A stretch of 64,000 nucleotides of DNA from Yamagishiella unicocca (lineage: Eukaryota > Chlorophyta > Chlorophyceae > Chlamydomonadales > Volvocaceae). This document shows, one piece after another, positions 34,884 through 46,700 of this stretch; the first letter of the stretch is position 1, and each line of letters opens with the position of its first letter. Below the pieces are notes generated by a model. It worked only from the letters and a program-made list of their open reading frames with translations, was not told the DNA's origin and did not search any database. Position numbers and translations under genes: made by a program. The stretch spans positions 57,331 through 121,330 of the forward strand of contig BDSL01000170.1 of assembly GCA_003116995.1 (NCBI GenBank), read 5' to 3'.

Positions 34884-34913
34884 TTTAGGGTTTAGGGTTT
34901 TAGGGTTTTAGGG
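34884..34913. repeat. interstitial telomere-type repeat
   Basis: Two units of TTTAGGG followed by two of TTTTAGGG in perfect tandem (30 bp), preceded by a partial TTAGGA unit. TTTTAGGG is the Chlamydomonas telomere unit and TTTAGGG the plant/Volvox unit. It lies between genes, far from either window end. Confidence 0.9.
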
Positions 34914-36534
34914 CCCTCGCCATGTGTACGCGGGGTGGCCGCGCATGCCTGTGCCGCTGAACGTAGCACTCGCGCAACCATGACAGGCACCCGGCCTCGT
35001 CGGGTATACGCGCATTAGGTGGCCCGCATCAGTTTTCAGATGCGCCATGCCAGTGTTCGTGCCTTAAGTTTTTGGTACAGGCGCACTGCGGCTTGCAGTG
35101 CGGAAACTGTGTGTTTGGATGTCGGCGCACGATTATTGACATTCATGCTGGTGTGTCTTAACGTGTCATGTTGGCAGGACGCGAGGTTATCTGAACGAGG
35201 CAGCCCGATAGCTGGCGTGTGGCACAACCCATATCGCCCGGGGGCGGAAATGCGTGATGCGGCGATCCGCTGGCAATGCTTGACGCCACCTTGCGGGGGC
35301 ACGCAGCCAACTTCATGTAACCGACTGTGGCGAGCCTTGGCCAGTTGTAGGCAGTCCACGGTTTTGACGACAAGTTGACATGTTGCCAGTGCCAGCGGCT
35401 CCTGGCTGCTACGGCAATCCCGGGAACGTGGTCAGTGCAGCCGTTCGCCTACCCCGAAGTCGACAAAATAACGCGCACCCGTGTATGGAACGGCTTTGAG
35501 CACATCTGTTGCTGTGCAACTGCAGGCAGCTCGCGAGGTGGGCTGCCGGCGGGGCTGCTAATCCTGCTATGTAAGGCGGCGAGTGTCGTACCGTGCCGTA
35601 CGACACGGTGCACGCTCCGGAGCGCTTTGTTGTTCAGCAGCGTGCACGGCCGTCCCCTCAACCAGGCGATATGCTTAGTGCTCGGCTGCGTGAACCGGCC
35701 ACGAGGATTCAATGATGGGCGAAAGCCGTTTTCGGGGCGGCGGCAACGAGGACACTATACAAGATGGTACAACTTGCTCCGTCGAGGAGTCGATCAGCAC
35801 CCAAGGACATCGACGTCTGATTGCATGCATCTAGCAGCTCACAAGGGTTCACCGAGGCTCCAACACAACAGAGAAGAGCACCGCGCGAGGCCTCGCATTA
35901 CCACATCTGGTCTGCGGGTGACGGCGTATAAGGCCCTATTCCCCGAAAACGACCAACCGTGTACGAGGGGAGTCGTTGCAGCGAGCGCCGTGTTAATCGG
36001 CTGCACAAACTGCGTTAAAGAACCACAGCGTATGATTTACGCAAGCCCACGGCGCCTCCCACAACGAGTATCAAGCAGAAAGCTCCAAGTAAGGACAGCT
36101 GGTTGGCTACAGCGCGCGACTGGACGTCTCTGAGCCCCTGCAAAGCTGATGTCAGTAGACGCCAGGAGGTCAAGGGAGGCCTTCAGCACCACGTCTCCAC
36201 TGCCCCCACGCTAAGTTGCTAGGCATCTAGGAGATGTCTAATGTGTACGACCAGGACGCATAAGCTGGGTACGTCACTTGGGCAAGCCCCCATGCCCTTC
36301 ACCAAGTTGCTGAAAAAGGAATTGCCCTATATGTATTTGTGCGTGGAACACCAAAACCGAATACCAAGGCAGTGTATTCGGAGTCCGATGTTCTAGCCTG
36401 CTAGTATTCCGAGCTGTGTCGGGGAAACAGTCTTCGTGGTTCTCCATTGGTACCCCAGGTGCCGCCGAGATCAAGCCCTCGCTGTCCACTTCGATTTACA
36501 TCAGGCTCATGGCCTCCCGGCACTGCACTAAGCC
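34914..36534. other. intergenic region, no gene seen
   Basis: The longest plus-strand frame (35375-36133) has no codon bias and no splice partners. I see no repeat or RNA gene. Confidence 0.5.
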
Positions 36535-36996
36535 TTAGCTCATGACGTCATCCTCTCCAACCTCACGCCTTGACCTCTTGCGTCCGCACAGACCGTGGGG
36601 CTGGCAGGGGTGCGCCCGCGGCTGTTGGTATGCCGGTTCCAGCAGGGGCGAGATGACAGCACCTGCGCACACACCATTAGCACTAGTGTGTTCGATTGTG
36701 GCAAACCGATAAGATATGTGCTTGTCAGCGAAACTATCATGTACTTCGACGCGTTGCTGCCGAGAGGGCAACTGTGCCAGAATCCGGCATCGACAATCAT
36801 GCAGCTTCATTTTTTGCAGGTAACTAAGTCCGATGTATAAATCATTACCTGTGGTATGAGCTGGTACAGGTGCCTCGCTCTGTGAGGGGTCCATTCCAGC
36901 TAGGACGAACACATGGACATTCAGCGAACCATCACGCAAGGCGCAGGTTGCCCGTAGCATCATGTCGCTTGAGGTACTGAGATCGATATGCTCCAT
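36535..36996 (-). CDS. hypothetical open frame
   Basis: A 153-codon minus-strand frame with an ATG (MEHIDLSTSSDMM...) and a mixed hydrophilic sequence. Codon bias is weak compared with neighbouring genes, and no domain is recognised. A cryptic 86-bp intron (GTAATG...CACAG) is possible inside it. It may be a small gene head to head with RRP8 or chance. Bases 36997-37552 then hold the presumed RRP8 promoter and nothing else visible. Confidence 0.2.
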   Translation of the reverse strand: MEHIDLSTSSDMMLRATCALRDGSLNVHVFVLAGMDPSQSEAPVPAHTTGNDLYIGLSYLQKMKLHDCRCRILAQLPSRQQRVEVHDSFADKHISYRFATIEHTSANGVCAGAVISPLLEPAYQQPRAHPCQPHGLCGRKRSRREVGEDDVMS

Positions 36997-37552
36997 GCCG
37001 TCCCGGATGCTTCTGGTTGTCCCGCTCTTGTATTGCCCCGCCCGCCAACAAGTCGCTGGCGCACCGACGGCGTCTCGGGCGCACTTGGGGCGCAGACGCC
37101 TTTTTAATTATATCCTCATGAATTTCGGCAGCTCAGAAGGCCGCTGTGGCAATTTTTATACCTATGACGGTGTGACGAGTGCGACTCGGCCCGTTTGTGC
37201 TCGTGGTCTGATTCAACGGATACAATAACTGGTTGTGTGGACTTTTATTGTGCTGTGTCAAGTATAGTTGGCTAGTACACTAGCATTAGATATATCGTGA
37301 CTGCGTCCATGACTGCGTCTGAAACCGCAACGCCCGCCGGTGTTTCGGAGCCACCCATAGCGATAGACCAATACCTGCGGGAACAAGAGAGAGTAATCCA
37401 AATATACTATTATGGCTGCCTCTGGCACTAGTTATCATCTTAAAGTCTTGATACAACTCCGGAACCGTACGACATGCTCCTCCTTCGTAATTTACAGTTC
37501 TATCAGTTCCTGTCCATGGCCGATCAGTCTAACATACTAGTTGCCTGTAGTA

Positions 37553-40500
37553 ATGGAGGAAGTTAAGGATTGGGACGTGTTGGAATTTGGGGCTTGGGAC
37601 TTTGGAGGTGCGGACTCCACGGCTGAAAATGCAGTTCATTATCCCGCTGCTCCCAAGCGGCTTGTCAGTTCGAGGCCCGATGGAAAGAAAAAGTCGAACA
37701 AGGCATTGTCTCACCACTATCTACAAGAGCTCTTGAACAAACCAGTAAGCCTAAAAGGAACGAAAGATCTGGGAGCTGCGGTGGACCAAGGAGTTGAAGC
37801 AGCGACGCAAGCGGCTGGACCGGCGGCGCAAGCTGTCGACACCATGGCCGTCGACAACGGGTTTAAAAGCAAGTCCGCGGCCCAGGACGGTTTGCGGCGC
37901 GGAAAGAAGCGTGCAGCAAAGGCGCCACCGCTTGATGACGGCGTAGAAGTCGCCGCACATATCCATCGAACGGCGATGGCAGAGGCGCCGACGCCGGCGG
38001 TGGGCCCCATCGCTGCTGTCGCCGCTGCTCCAACTATTATCGCACCGGCTGCCAAGAAGCCAAAGAAGCAGCCCGTGACTGGCGTTCCTGCTGCGGTGGT
38101 GGCGGAAGGGGCGACAGCTGGGCCGGTAGAAGGCGAGGAGCCGCAGCGACCGGCCGCAGCCTCCAAAGCCGCGCCCCGCACCAAAGCCAAGGACGTCTCC
38201 AGTAGTGGCGCTCGCGAAGTCAGGCTGGACGCCGCGCAGCCGTCAACGGACGGCGCAACGCAGCCGGCGTCAACTGCAGCAGCAGTTGGCGCCGCAGCCG
38301 CTGGCGCCCCGCCTGGCTCCTCAGCGCAGCCGACTTCCGGAAACGCCGCTGCAACTGTAGTTGGCTGCAAGGCTGGCAAGGCTGGCAAGGTTGGAACGCA
38401 GCAGGCGCTGCAGGAAGCGAAGCCTGCTCAGCTAACCGGCGAGGGAGGTGGCAAGGCCCGAGCAGGGAATGAGGGTAGTGATGGCAAGGGTGCAAGGTGC
38501 AACGGCGGGCAGCAGCAGCAGCGGCAGGGACAGGAGCGACTGGAGAGACAGGAGCAGCAGCAGGGGCCGCTGTCAGGGCCGCTCCTAGCAGCAGGCGGTG
38601 GCGGTGCTGCGGTCGAGGCGCCGCAGCCTGCCGCCAAGAAAGCCAGGGTACGGCAACAGGAACAACAGCAAGAGGGGAAGCTGAAGGAGAGGCAGGGGCA
38701 GCAGGAGCAGCAGCAAGGGCAGGAACAGCAGAGGGAGACAAAGAAGCAGAAGAATCGGATGGCGCGGCACGAACAGCAGATTGCACAAGGTGGTGGTGGT
38801 GGTGGTAGTGAGGAAGGAGGTGGCGGTGTAGCTGGGGCTGCCGCTGACAAGGCGGCCAAGAAGGCGCGTCGGGACCAGGCCCAGCACCAGCTGCCGCTCC
38901 CGCCTCCGCCGCCGCTGCAGCAGCAGCGGCAGCAGCCACTGCCGCCACCGCCGCCATTGCAGCAGGTGCAGCAGCAGAGGCAGGCGAATGGGGAAGGGCA
39001 GCCGCAGCAGCAAGTGGTGACGACGAAGACGAAGGGAGGCCAGGGGGCGAAAGCCGGGCGGCAAGGTCGGCAAGCGGAGACAGATACCGTGCAGGGGCAG
39101 GATGTGGAAACGGGCGGCCTCAGAGGCTGCGAGGAGCCGCTGCAGGATGCTTCGACGCAGGGGCGAGGGCAGGGGCAGGGGCAGGGGCAGGGGCAGGGGC
39201 AGGGCAAGGGCAAGAGCTCCGTCCCGCAGGATGTCGACGAGGAGCGGCCGCCGAGCCGAGAGGCACCAGCAGCTGCAGCTATTGCTACTGCCGGCCGTAA
39301 GCAGCAGCAGCAGCAGCAGCCGGTGCAAGAGGAGAAGAAGAAGCAGGGCGGCAAAGCTGCCAAGGGTGGTCAGCAGGGCGGCGGCACTGCCGAGGCTGGC
39401 GGTACGGAAGCGCCTTCACAACGTCCAACGGCCGTATCATATAGCCTGGCGGCGGCACTCGGGGGCCGCTCCGCCGCCGCCACAGCCGCCATCACTGCCT
39501 CCGCCGCGGCGGCGCCTGCCGCCGGGGCGACGTCAACGCCGCCGCCGAAGAAGCTCACACACGCCGCTGCTCTGGCGGCTTTGCAGCAGCGGGGCGCCGC
39601 CGCCGCCGCGGCCGCCGCTGCGCGGCCTTCCGCCGCGGATGGTGATAATGATGACGCCGCCACGCGCCGCCAGGGCGCCGCGGCCGGCAAGAAGGGGGCC
39701 GCCGGCGGCGGCTTCCTGGACAAGATGCGAGCCCGTCTGGCTGGTGGCCGCTTCCGCTTCCTGAACGAGGAGCTCTACACGCGCAGCGGCAACGACGCGT
39801 ACTCCATGATGAAGGTACGTAGGGTCTGTTCTCCCCCCGCCCGCAACCCGCTGCAGAGTCTCGTTAAGTCCGCTGGTCGTACTGGTCGTGTAAGCGTGTT
39901 GAGAGAGCGAACAGACATCGCTGGACAAGAAGACCCGTGGGAAGAGAGGAAAGGCGTGAACCGCAAGCCGAGCGTTGCGGTTGCGCTTGGCAGGCAGGGT
40001 GACTAGGATGAGGATGGCACTTGTCGTTGGTGTGGGCTTGGGGATGGGGACGCGAGCTAGCTACCGTTGGGTGCAAGCTGCCTTGGTGCAACAGTTGCCG
40101 TCATAATCGGTAGCCGCAACAACAACCGCAATTGCAAGCACAATCGTGACCTCCGGCTTGTATGCTGCAGGCCCAACCCGAGCTATTCGTTCAGTACCAT
40201 GACGGTTTCCAGCGCCAGACACGGGGCTGGCCCAAGCAGCCGGTGGATGTGGCTATCGCCTGGCTGAGGGCCAAGAAGTGGGTGTGGGTTTGCAGCGATG
40301 TGACGCGCGGGTTTGGATTGCGCGGGGGGACGGTAGCATAGAGCGGCGCCCCATAGCTGGCGTCAGGAGGAATGCGATGCGTGGGTGGGTGCGAGTGAGC
40401 GCCAAAGGTGGGGTGAGCCCCAAAGGGGGGCTGTCCTCTCCTGGCGGGGGTTGTGTCGTACATGCGGCGTTGTGTCGTACATGCGGGGTTGTGTCGTACA

Positions 40501-42844
40501 TGCGGGGTTGCGTCGTACAGGTAGCACCCTATTGGGGGGGGACCAGCACCTGCGCTTACACGGAAGGCAGCGCACGCCGTCCCACCTGAGAGCACAGTCG
40601 GGTCGGCTGCTGTGCTGTTTGCTCCAACGCGGCCGCGAGGGGTTGGTCGTGCCCACCAACGCGCTCTCGCGCTCCTCCCTCCTCACCGCACAGGGCTGAG
40701 GTCAAGGTGGTGGCGGACTTCGGGTGCGGGGACGCCAAGATCGCGGCCAGCGTGGCGCAGGTGGGTCGGTGTGCGGTGTGAGGGTTCGAGGGAGACCCGT
40801 GGATGCCCGAAAAAAACCGTTTAAAACAGAAGTTTTGAGACGCATGCTGGAGAACTGGGTTGGGGTTGCGGTGTGAGGGCGGGCGTCTGAGCGCGGAACC
40901 CCATGAGAAAATGCCCTACCGGACGGGCGCGGACAGCCCGGCCGGAGGCGCATGTCAGTGAAGACACGGAGCTGCGGATGCGACGGTAGAAGGGAGGTCA
41001 TTAGTAGGCGTTGGTTGATTGAGGCCGAACCGCGTGTGCGCTGGGGGGCAGTGCAGAGTGCGGTGCAGTCGACAAGACGGAGGGGCCGAGAGCGACACGC
41101 AGGAGACGGCGCATGGCGGCATGGGCCTTGGCGCAAAATGGAGAACGTTGGGCGGTGTGGTGAGGGTGTGCGGCAGCAGTGGGGGCGACCACCGCCACAG
41201 CGCACGAGTCGAACACGGGTGCGCCTCTGTCGGGCAGCGGAGCCATCCGCACTACTGTGGGGGAGGACGGGCATGAGGGCGGGAAGGGGACTCGCTACCG
41301 GCATTCGCAGCCCCCGCTCCCGCTCCTGCTGCTGCGCCGGCGGCCCTCCCCGCGGCACACCCCGCGCGACACGTATCCCATCGCTCCGCCCCGCCGCGCG
41401 CCCGACATATCCATTCCCTCCCCTCCCTCCACCTCCTCCCTGCTCCCTCCCCCTCCCCTCCCTCCTCATTCCCCTCCCTCCTCATTCCCCTCCAGGAGGT
41501 TCACTCGTTCGACCTGGTGGCCTCCGCCCCTGGAGTCATCGCCTGCAACATGTCGGCGGTGCCGCTGCCGGATGCGGCGGTGGACGCCGCGGTGTTCTCT
41601 CTGGCGCTCATGGGGACAGACTACGGAGGTTATCTGGAGGTGAGGGCGGCGGGGGGGGGCGGGACAGGTGGAGGGTGGGCGAGGCGGAGGGCGGGGGCTG
41701 CGAGGGCGGGGGCTGCGAGGGCGGGGGCTGCGAGGGCGGGGGCTGCGAGGGCGGGGGCTGCGAGGGCGGGGGCTGCGAGGGCGGGGGCTGTGAGGGCGGG
41801 GGCTGCGAGGGCGGGGGCTGCGAGGGCGGGGGCTGTGAGGGCGGGGGCTGCGAGGGCGGGGGCTGTGAGGGCGGGGGCTGCGAGGGCGGGGGCTGCGAGG
41901 GCGGGGGCTGTGAGGGCGGGGGCTGCGAGGGCGGGGGCTGCGAGGGCGGGGGCTGCGAGGGCGGGGGCTGCGAGGGCGGGGGCTGCGAGGGCGGGGCGGG
42001 TTGGGTTTGGTTGGGGCATCCGGTGGGGGATGGTAGCTGGTGGGCTACCTGAAGGTGGGGGATGGAGGCGCGGGAGGAGTGTGGCAGGGCAGTGTGGACA
42101 GCGCCGCTGCGCAGTGATGCAATTGCGACGCATCCACAGAGCCTATAGGGCGCTTTGTCACCAAGCTGTTGGAGCCCCTTCCAGCCTCGTCTGCCCGCGA
42201 CCCACCGACCCACCGATCCACCGACCCACCGATCCACCGACGCACCGACCCACCGATCCACCGACCCACCAACCCGCCGAACCACTGCAGGAGGCGGTTC
42301 GCGTGCTCAAGCCGAAGGGCTGGCTGTGGATTGCCGAGGTACGGCGGTCACCCATAAACCCCACAAACCCGCCAGTACTGCATCATTTGGACATGCGGTA
42401 CCGGTTTATTGCAGCACACCTGACTTGCAGCACACCCAACCTTGTGTCGCTGACGTGATGCTGACGTGGCTGCTTCAGGTCCGGAGCCGCTTCGCAAAGG
42501 TCAGCTCCGACAGCGACCCGGAAGAGGCCGGCAGCGACATCGGCGATGACAGCGATGACGATGGCGGCAGGCCCGGGCGGGTCCGGCAGGCGGCGGCAGG
42601 AGGCGACGAGGACTTCCGGCCCTTCCTGTCCTGCCTGAAGCGCCTGGGGTTGCGGCTCGTCAGCCAGGACGCAGCCAACAAGATGTTCGTGGTGTGGGTG
42701 TTGCGGAAGGACGAGGGCGGCAAGGCGGCGGGGTCCGGGGCCAAGCAGCAGCCGCAGCAGCTGCAGCAGCAGGGGGCCAAGGGAAAAGCCAGGAGCGGGA
42801 TTCCGTGGCCGCCGCTGAAGGCGTGTATGTACAAGAAGCGGTGA
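37553..42844 (+). CDS. RRP8: RRP8, nucleolar rRNA m1A methyltransferase
   Basis: Six exons (37553-39814, 40171-40277, 40694-40760, 41496-41639, 42291-42338, 42479-42844) join in phases 0, 2, 0, 0, 0 to 997 residues. RRP8 is a SAM-dependent Rossmann methyltransferase that makes m1A in large-subunit rRNA and is needed for pre-rRNA processing. The family core is complete: FLDKMRARLAGGRFRFLNEELY, QPELFVQYHDGFQRQTRGWP, motif I VVADFGCGDAKIA, VHSFDLVASAP, NMSAVPLPDAAVDAAVFSLAL, MGTDYGGYLEEAVRVLKPKG, FLSCLKRLGLRLVSQD and NKMFVVWVLRK. The first 700 residues are a low-complexity Lys/Gln/Ala/Gly tail with nucleolar-type basic clusters, far longer than in yeast or human. The ATG at 37553 begins MEEVKDWDVLEFGAWDF. 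An acidic insert (SDSDPEEAGSDIGDDSDDD) lies near the C-terminus. Intron 4 is filled by a 15-bp minisatellite. Confidence 0.92.
40450..40520. repeat. 19-bp tandem repeat in RRP8 intron 2
   Basis: Just under four units of GTTGTGTCGTACATGCGGG, period 19 bp, inside intron 2 (40278-40693). Confidence 0.8.
41686..41996. repeat. 15-bp minisatellite in RRP8 intron 4
   Basis: About 20 head-to-tail copies of GCGAGGGCGGGGGCT with a C/T variant at the second base, so the array reads open in several frames. The strand is strongly G-rich. A related CCACCGAC/CCACCGAT 8-bp array (42199-42279) precedes the acceptor. Confidence 0.95.
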
Positions 42845-43711
42845 GCGTCGGAGTCCAACACGTGGGACGTGAGACGTGAGGTGAGGTAATGCGGTTGTTG
42901 GAAACGGGTACAGGCGTGCTGTAGTGTCCAGGCTGGCGGAGATTAAGGAAGTGGAGGTGGGTCTACCTGCGCTGAACTCGGGGGGGTGCTGTCCCGGTGG
43001 GTCAACGCGTTTGGGGACCCTGAACCGGTGTAGTAGCAAGTTGGCAGGAGTTGGGTAGATGGTAGTGGATGGAAATAGTGCACTAGGAGACGTGCCAGGT
43101 GCTGCGATGGAAACAGTCAGTAAAGGCGAGAACGTGTGCAGGTAGAATAGGGACAATTGGTGTTGGGTTAGCTATGTTGCGCGGATTAGGTGACGCGAAG
43201 AGGCGAGGAGAGGGAGTTCTCCTTTGCAACCGTAGGGGCTAACTGTATTGCCGGTACATGAACGTAGACCTGCACCGCAGAGACACATGATTGTATAGGA
43301 CATATTCTTCCGCCTTTCGTTGATGCGTTCATGCTGGACGTGGGAAGGCATGTGAGTAAATCGGGAAGGCTCGGGACGGATACAGGCAGACGGCAGTCCA
43401 CGCGAAGGCAAAGCACATAGGATCTAGGTTTGCCTGGGACTTCCAGTTATCATAATTCAATAACAAATGTGCATCTGCGATAACGTGGAATTAGAAGTGG
43501 TGCGACGTGTCTCGCGGAAATTGCCTTGGTGTCCCGGTGCCGACGTTGCATGTACTGCAACGGGCATTATGGCAACTGCGCTGGCCGAATGTGAGTATTT
43601 TGCAACAGCCTGCTTTTGTAAAGCCTTAATTCAGTTCCCCACGAAGCATTAGGGCTCATCGATCGACCCATCGTCTTTATCGCTTTCTAGAAACAACATC
43701 TGCGAGCAAGC
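42845..43711. other. intergenic region, no gene seen
   Basis: RRP8 3' region and Fes1-like gene promoter. A TGTAA at 43617-43621 might be the RRP8 poly(A) signal, though it is 770 bp past the stop and only about 90 bp before the next ATG. Confidence 0.45.
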
Positions 43712-46700
43712 ATGCGACCGATCCACTTCCTGCTGCTCGCATCGTTAAGCTGTTCAATTTTACTAATCAAGGCTGATTTTGGCCAAGAAATTGTCGATGA
43801 AGCCGTCGACCTGTTCGGCGCGCAGGAAAGCGACGATGAGGGCGACCCGCGCTCGATGGAGGGCCTCCTCCACTGGGCTATATGTGCGTAAATATCGCGA
43901 CAGTCTTGCATTGTCCTGTTCGGGTGGTGTAAATTCAACTTGCCCTTTCCTCTTTTTTGGCGGCAACCCGCAGCGCACAGCGACCCCCAGAAGCTAGCGG
44001 CCCAGGCAGAACAAGCCGAGCGCATCCGGATGGTCATGGACTTCAAGGAGCAACGCCAGCGGGTCCAAGAGGTGCATGGGGGATGCGTTGCTTGGAGGGG
44101 GCTCTGAGCTGGCATGACCCCCGTGTAATAATACCCAACTTGCTGTCGTGATAGACCCAAGTCAGCCTTACCTGCCCATCCCTAATAGATGCCACGGCTT
44201 CCTATACTCTCCCCGGGTTTCTTTTCATACCCCCCAGAGTCTCCGGACCTTGCTCTAGTCGGTTTCACTTATCTCTTGTGCCGACAAAGGGAGTTCGTGT
44301 CGAACGCCCCCAACCACGTCCTGTGGAGCCCACCTCCCGCACCTCCTCACCCTCTTGCTTTCCATTGCCACACCCCCAACTCCCGCCCTACCTACCTCAG
44401 CTTCTGGACCACGTGCGCTCCCTGCCAACGGAAACTGACATGATGAAGGCGAGTGACGGCAATACAGCACGCTGCTGCAGCGTCGGCAGCCAGGCAATTT
44501 AATCTAACTGGCCTAGGTCATGCTAACGTGTAACGTCCGTCCATGAATGCAACCCACAACCCGCTAACCATACCGGTGTCACCGCCTCTGGAGTAGATCG
44601 ATACAGTTGCCACAGCTGTGCGTCCGTAGCGTGCCCCCATTTCGCTCTTGTTGGCCTTCGCTCCCGGCATGTCGGGTGGTGCCTTTGTCCAAGCCAAGCC
44701 CGCGTTCTCCGTACAGCTGGTCTTAGCGTCGTACGCCCCTGTCGTACACCTTGCGCAGGAGGGCATCGCGATCCTTCAGCGGCCGGGCGCCTCGGACACG
44801 GAGCTGCTGGCGGCGCTGCAGGCGCTGCAGGTGCTGTTGGAGCCAATGGATAACGCGAACGGTGGGGCAGTGGGGGGCTGGGCAGGGCGGCGGGTGATGG
44901 CGGCGGGTGATGGCGGCATGGTGGAGGCAAAGGTGGTAGGCTCCTCCTCCCGAGCAAAGGTGGTAGGCTCCTCCTCCCGAGCATCACATGACGGAGGTGT
45001 TCGTTAGGCTGATTTCAAAACACGCCTAACGACGTACACGCACCGTACCTGATTCGATTCCCTCCAACTTAACTGAATTCCGCCTGCCAAATCCCACCGA
45101 GCCAATCCGAAACACCGGTATGCAGATTTGGCACGGGTGCCTGTTTCCCGCCTTCATCGCCCCACGCCCCGCCCCACGTCTTCCTTAGTTGCCCCACGCC
45201 GCCGGCTGCGCCCATCGCGACAGACCTTCACGCCCTGGGCGGCATCGCGCCAGTGGTGGCGCAGCTGGCTGGCGGAGCGCAGCTGGCTGCGGCCGCTGCG
45301 CACGTGTTAGGCACCGCCGCGTCCAACAACCCCACCTTCCAGCGGCAGCTGCTGACCGGGTTCCCCGGCGTGGTGGCGACATTGCTCCAGGTAGGGGCAG
45401 GGGCAGCCCCCGAGCCGCGTGCCGTACAAGGTTTTTTCGAGCAGCCGGCCTTGGTGGTGTTACGAGGCCATGGGGGTGAACGCGACGAGGCGGTTGGGTT
45501 GGGTCGGATGGGAACCGGTCAGGGTGCTTAAGGGAGCTGTGGCCCTGCGCGGGGGGGCATTTATCCATTTGCTATCTGCCCAGGGGGCGGCGGCGGCGAC
45601 CGGCGACAATGTGCGGGACATCCAAAGGGAGTGGGTGATCTGGTTCGGTGTACCCAGGCGGCTAGCGTTCACACTGCGCTATGAACTGACCCCGGTCTGA
45701 TTCCCGATTCGAACCCTGGTCTGAATTCCGGTCTGATCCCCGGTCTGAATTGAACCCCGGTTTAAACCCCGGTTTGAACCCCGGTGCGGTCGTGAAGGTG
45801 TCCCAGGCGGCGCAGGAGGAGTGCGCGGGCAAGGGGATGTATGCGCTGGCGGCACTGGTGCGCAACCTGCCGGAGGCTAGGCGAGCCTTCGCGGATGCAG
45901 GTACGGCGGGAGGCAGAGTGAGGTGGAGGGGCAAGGGGAGGGGGACGCTTGCCAGAAGTAGTCAGCGCGAGATGCCTTGTTCGTTTGCGGTCAGCTGCAG
46001 GGCGCGGAGGCGATACCTCGCGAGTACGGCAACCGAGCTGACCTTGCCCCGCGCCTACCGCACCCCGCTTCCCTCCTCCCTGCCTCCCTCCCTCCGGGTC
46101 TTTTTTGCAACCACCCTCCCTCCCTGCCTACGGCCTGCGCTGACGGACATTCGGCGCCTGGCTCGCTCTTCTCGTTGCCGCGGTGGCGGTGGTGGTGGCG
46201 GTGGTGGTGGTGGTCGCGACGGCGGCGGCGGCAACGGCGATTTCAAAGAGGGGTTTAGGGTGCTGGAGCTGCTGCTGCGCGGGCCAACGGTGGGAGCTCG
46301 CATCAAGCGTAAGGCCCTCAGTCTCTTCATGGACCTTGTGGATACGCAGCCGGCGGTAGCAGCGGAAGCTGAGGCGGAGGGGCCCGAAGCCGACGTGGGG
46401 TCCGGGCAGGGATCCTGGGCGGACGCAGAGGCGGAGGGCGGCGCTCCCCGTATAGTGACCATCGACCTGGACGGCGGCTCCGCAGCTACAACGGTAGGTG
46501 TCCGAGCGGGGAAGGACGCTGTCGGTAACATTAGAAATGGAATGACCGACATAATGCGAGATGCGGATCGTGGTACACTGTGTTTTAATCTCTGCACAAG
46601 TAGATATGTTAGATCCGTGCGGTGTCTGCCGTCTTCGGTGTATGAAAAGCCCTTCGACCTGTGTTGGGCCACATTGTGGACCCCGGGCCCCACCTGCCGT

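Noticed and set aside
35375..36133. 252-codon plus-strand frame
   Set aside because: No third-position bias, no domain, no splice partners; many Arg/Cys codons as expected from random GC-rich DNA.
38428..39363. 311-codon Cys/Ser-rich minus-strand frame
   Set aside because: Shadow of the Gln/Gly/Ala-rich first exon of RRP8 (CAG/GGC codons read as CTG/GCC and similar).
40952..42052. 366-codon plus-strand frame with long GGCEGGGCEGG repeat
   Set aside because: It is the RRP8 intron 4 minisatellite read through; the 15-bp unit has no stop in this frame. RRP8 exon 4 is in another frame.
41608..42285. 225-codon minus-strand frame of repeated SQPPP
   Set aside because: Reverse-strand reading of the same minisatellite plus the adjacent 8-bp array.
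45695..45785. Possible tRNA B-box (GATTCGAACCC) in the Fes1-like intron 5
   Set aside because: No cloverleaf can be folded around it; it belongs to the CCCCGGTCTGAA degenerate repeat.
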